A stretch of 5,868 nucleotides of DNA from an uncultured Erythrobacter sp. (GTDB lineage: Bacteria; Pseudomonadota; Alphaproteobacteria; Sphingomonadales; Sphingomonadaceae), in NCBI GenBank assembly GCA_947258465.1, contig CAMYIQ010000309.1, forward strand, positions 1 through 5,868, in the 5' to 3' direction. The stretch's first letter is position 1, and each line of letters opens with the position of its first letter. Positions 5,105-5,868 of this stretch are shown piece by piece. The notes below the pieces were generated by a model, which ran no database searches, was not told the origin of the DNA, and saw only the letters and a list, made by a program, of their open reading frames with translations. A program made the position numbers and the translations under genes.

Positions 5105-5868
5105 GTTAACAGCCTTTCACGCAGTTCCGCATCATAATCGCGTGGCGGTTCGACACCGAAGAAATGGGTGAACGCCGCCGCGGCCTGGCCGATCAGCATG
5201 GAGAGACCGTCTATGGTTTCGAAGCCGGCCTCGCGCGCCTTGCGCAGGAATTCGGTTTCCACCGGATCGGTGACGATATCGTAAGCGATCGAGCCAGGCG
5301 GAGCGTGGGACCAGTCGAAGGCGAGGGGGGGTTGCCCGCGCATGCCGAGCGGGGAGGCGTTGACGACGAGATCGCAGCATCCCTCGCGGTCATCGAAGGC
5401 GAAATCGGTGGCGTCGGCAAAATGGCTTAGCGGAGCGGTATGGTGTTCCCCCCCCGGATCCAGCTCAGCGAGCAAAGCTCGCGCCTTGTCCGGGTTTCGG
5501 CCCGCCAGAACCAGTGTGAACCCCTCTCCGACCAATCCGGCCGCGATGGCCCGGGCCGCGCCGCCGGTTCCGATCACGCGAGCCATGCGGAAATAGTGCT
5601 TGGCACGCAGGCGAACCGAGAGCGGTTCCAGAAATCCTGCGACATCGGTGTTCCGCCCGACCAGCTTGCCATCGGACGCCTTAACCACCGTGTTGACCGC
5701 TCCGACACGTTTGGCGAGGGGTTCCAGCCGGTCCATGAGCGGCATGATCGCCTGCTTGTGCGGCATGGTGATATTGCAGCCGCGCCAGTCCGCATCGCCG
5801 CGTCGTTCGGCGATGAAATCCTCGAGCGCGGAGGATTCGACATGCTGCGCGCGATATTCAGCCGCGAG
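5101..5868 (-). CDS. aroE: Shikimate dehydrogenase (partial, N-terminus beyond right edge)
   Basis: AroE reduces 3-dehydroshikimate to shikimate with NADPH in aromatic amino acid synthesis. The minus-strand frame is open from the right edge to TGA at 5101, giving 255 visible residues. The first visible residues, LAAEYRAQHVESSALEDF, already belong to the enzyme, so an ATG at 5766 within NITMPHKQ is internal and the true start lies outside. The catalytic pair is present: K38 in NITMPHKQAI and D75 in RNTDVAGFL (37 apart, as in E. coli AroE), with GAVNTVV between. The NADP site shows VIGTGGAARAIA (98-109) and the phosphate-binding GRNPDKA (123-129), followed by NASPLGM (170-176), YDIVTDPVET and the C-terminal DGLSMLIGQAAAAF with the conserved Q228. 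About 25-30 N-terminal residues, including the shikimate-binding Ser motif, are missing. It overlaps coaE by 4 bases. Confidence 0.96.
   Translation of the reverse strand, partial: LAAEYRAQHVESSALEDFIAERRGDADWRGCNITMPHKQAIMPLMDRLEPLAKRVGAVNTVVKASDGKLVGRNTDVAGFLEPLSVRLRAKHYFRMARVIGTGGAARAIAAGLVGEGFTLVLAGRNPDKARALLAELDPGGEHHTAPLSHFADATDFAFDDREGCCDLVVNASPLGMRGQPPLAFDWSHAPPGSIAYDIVTDPVETEFLRKAREAGFETIDGLSMLIGQAAAAFTHFFGVEPPRDYDAELRERLLT

Noticed and set aside
4357..5171. Long + strand open frames (240 and 221 codons) opposite coaE and dnaQ
   Set aside because: They are shadows of well-identified minus-strand genes, with Arg/Pro/Ser-rich translations and no recognisable domain.
5101..5766. aroE starting at ATG 5766
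   Set aside because: That Met sits inside the conserved NITMPHK motif. The frame is open to the right edge with clear AroE sequence ahead of it, so the gene is simply cut by the window.

Overview
The window looks like an ordinary chromosomal segment of an alphaproteobacterium, most likely a sphingomonad of the Erythrobacter/Porphyrobacter type. The reasons are the high GC content, an erpA-xth pair, a long-form ribosome hibernation factor, a DUF1491 gene (a family I know from alphaproteobacteria) and a SleB-type cell wall hydrolase with a signal peptide. This placement is from family resemblance only; no search was run.

Layout. The left part is on the + strand: a 14-codon tail of an unidentified gene at the edge, then erpA (iron-sulfur carrier, 79-408) and xth (exodeoxyribonuclease III, 564-1349). 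A cell wall hydrolase gene (1422-2081, minus) converges on xth, and a hairpin followed by a T-rich stretch lies between the two. To its right comes about 200 bp without a gene. The rest is a single minus-strand gene run, reading right to left: aroE (cut by the right edge), coaE, dnaQ, hpf, a PaaI-type hotdog thioesterase and DUF1491. aroE and coaE overlap by 4 bases (GTGA), dnaQ and hpf follow after short gaps, the thioesterase starts 16 nt after hpf, and DUF1491 starts 5 nt after the thioesterase. The run therefore looks like one transcription unit, with a possible extra leader in front of hpf.

The genes are housekeeping in character: shikimate pathway (aroE), coenzyme A synthesis (coaE), replication proofreading (dnaQ), stationary-phase ribosome protection (hpf), iron-sulfur delivery (erpA), DNA repair (xth) and peptidoglycan turnover (SleB-like). 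I found no mobile element, CRISPR array, tRNA, rRNA or defence system.

The most notable observation is in the DUF1491 gene. Its frame is interrupted by an in-frame TGA at 2391-2393, yet the same frame continues cleanly for 35 more family-like codons to a second TGA at 2283-2285. This is a single nonsense change (or a read error) in an otherwise intact gene. I see no evidence for a new biological system here.
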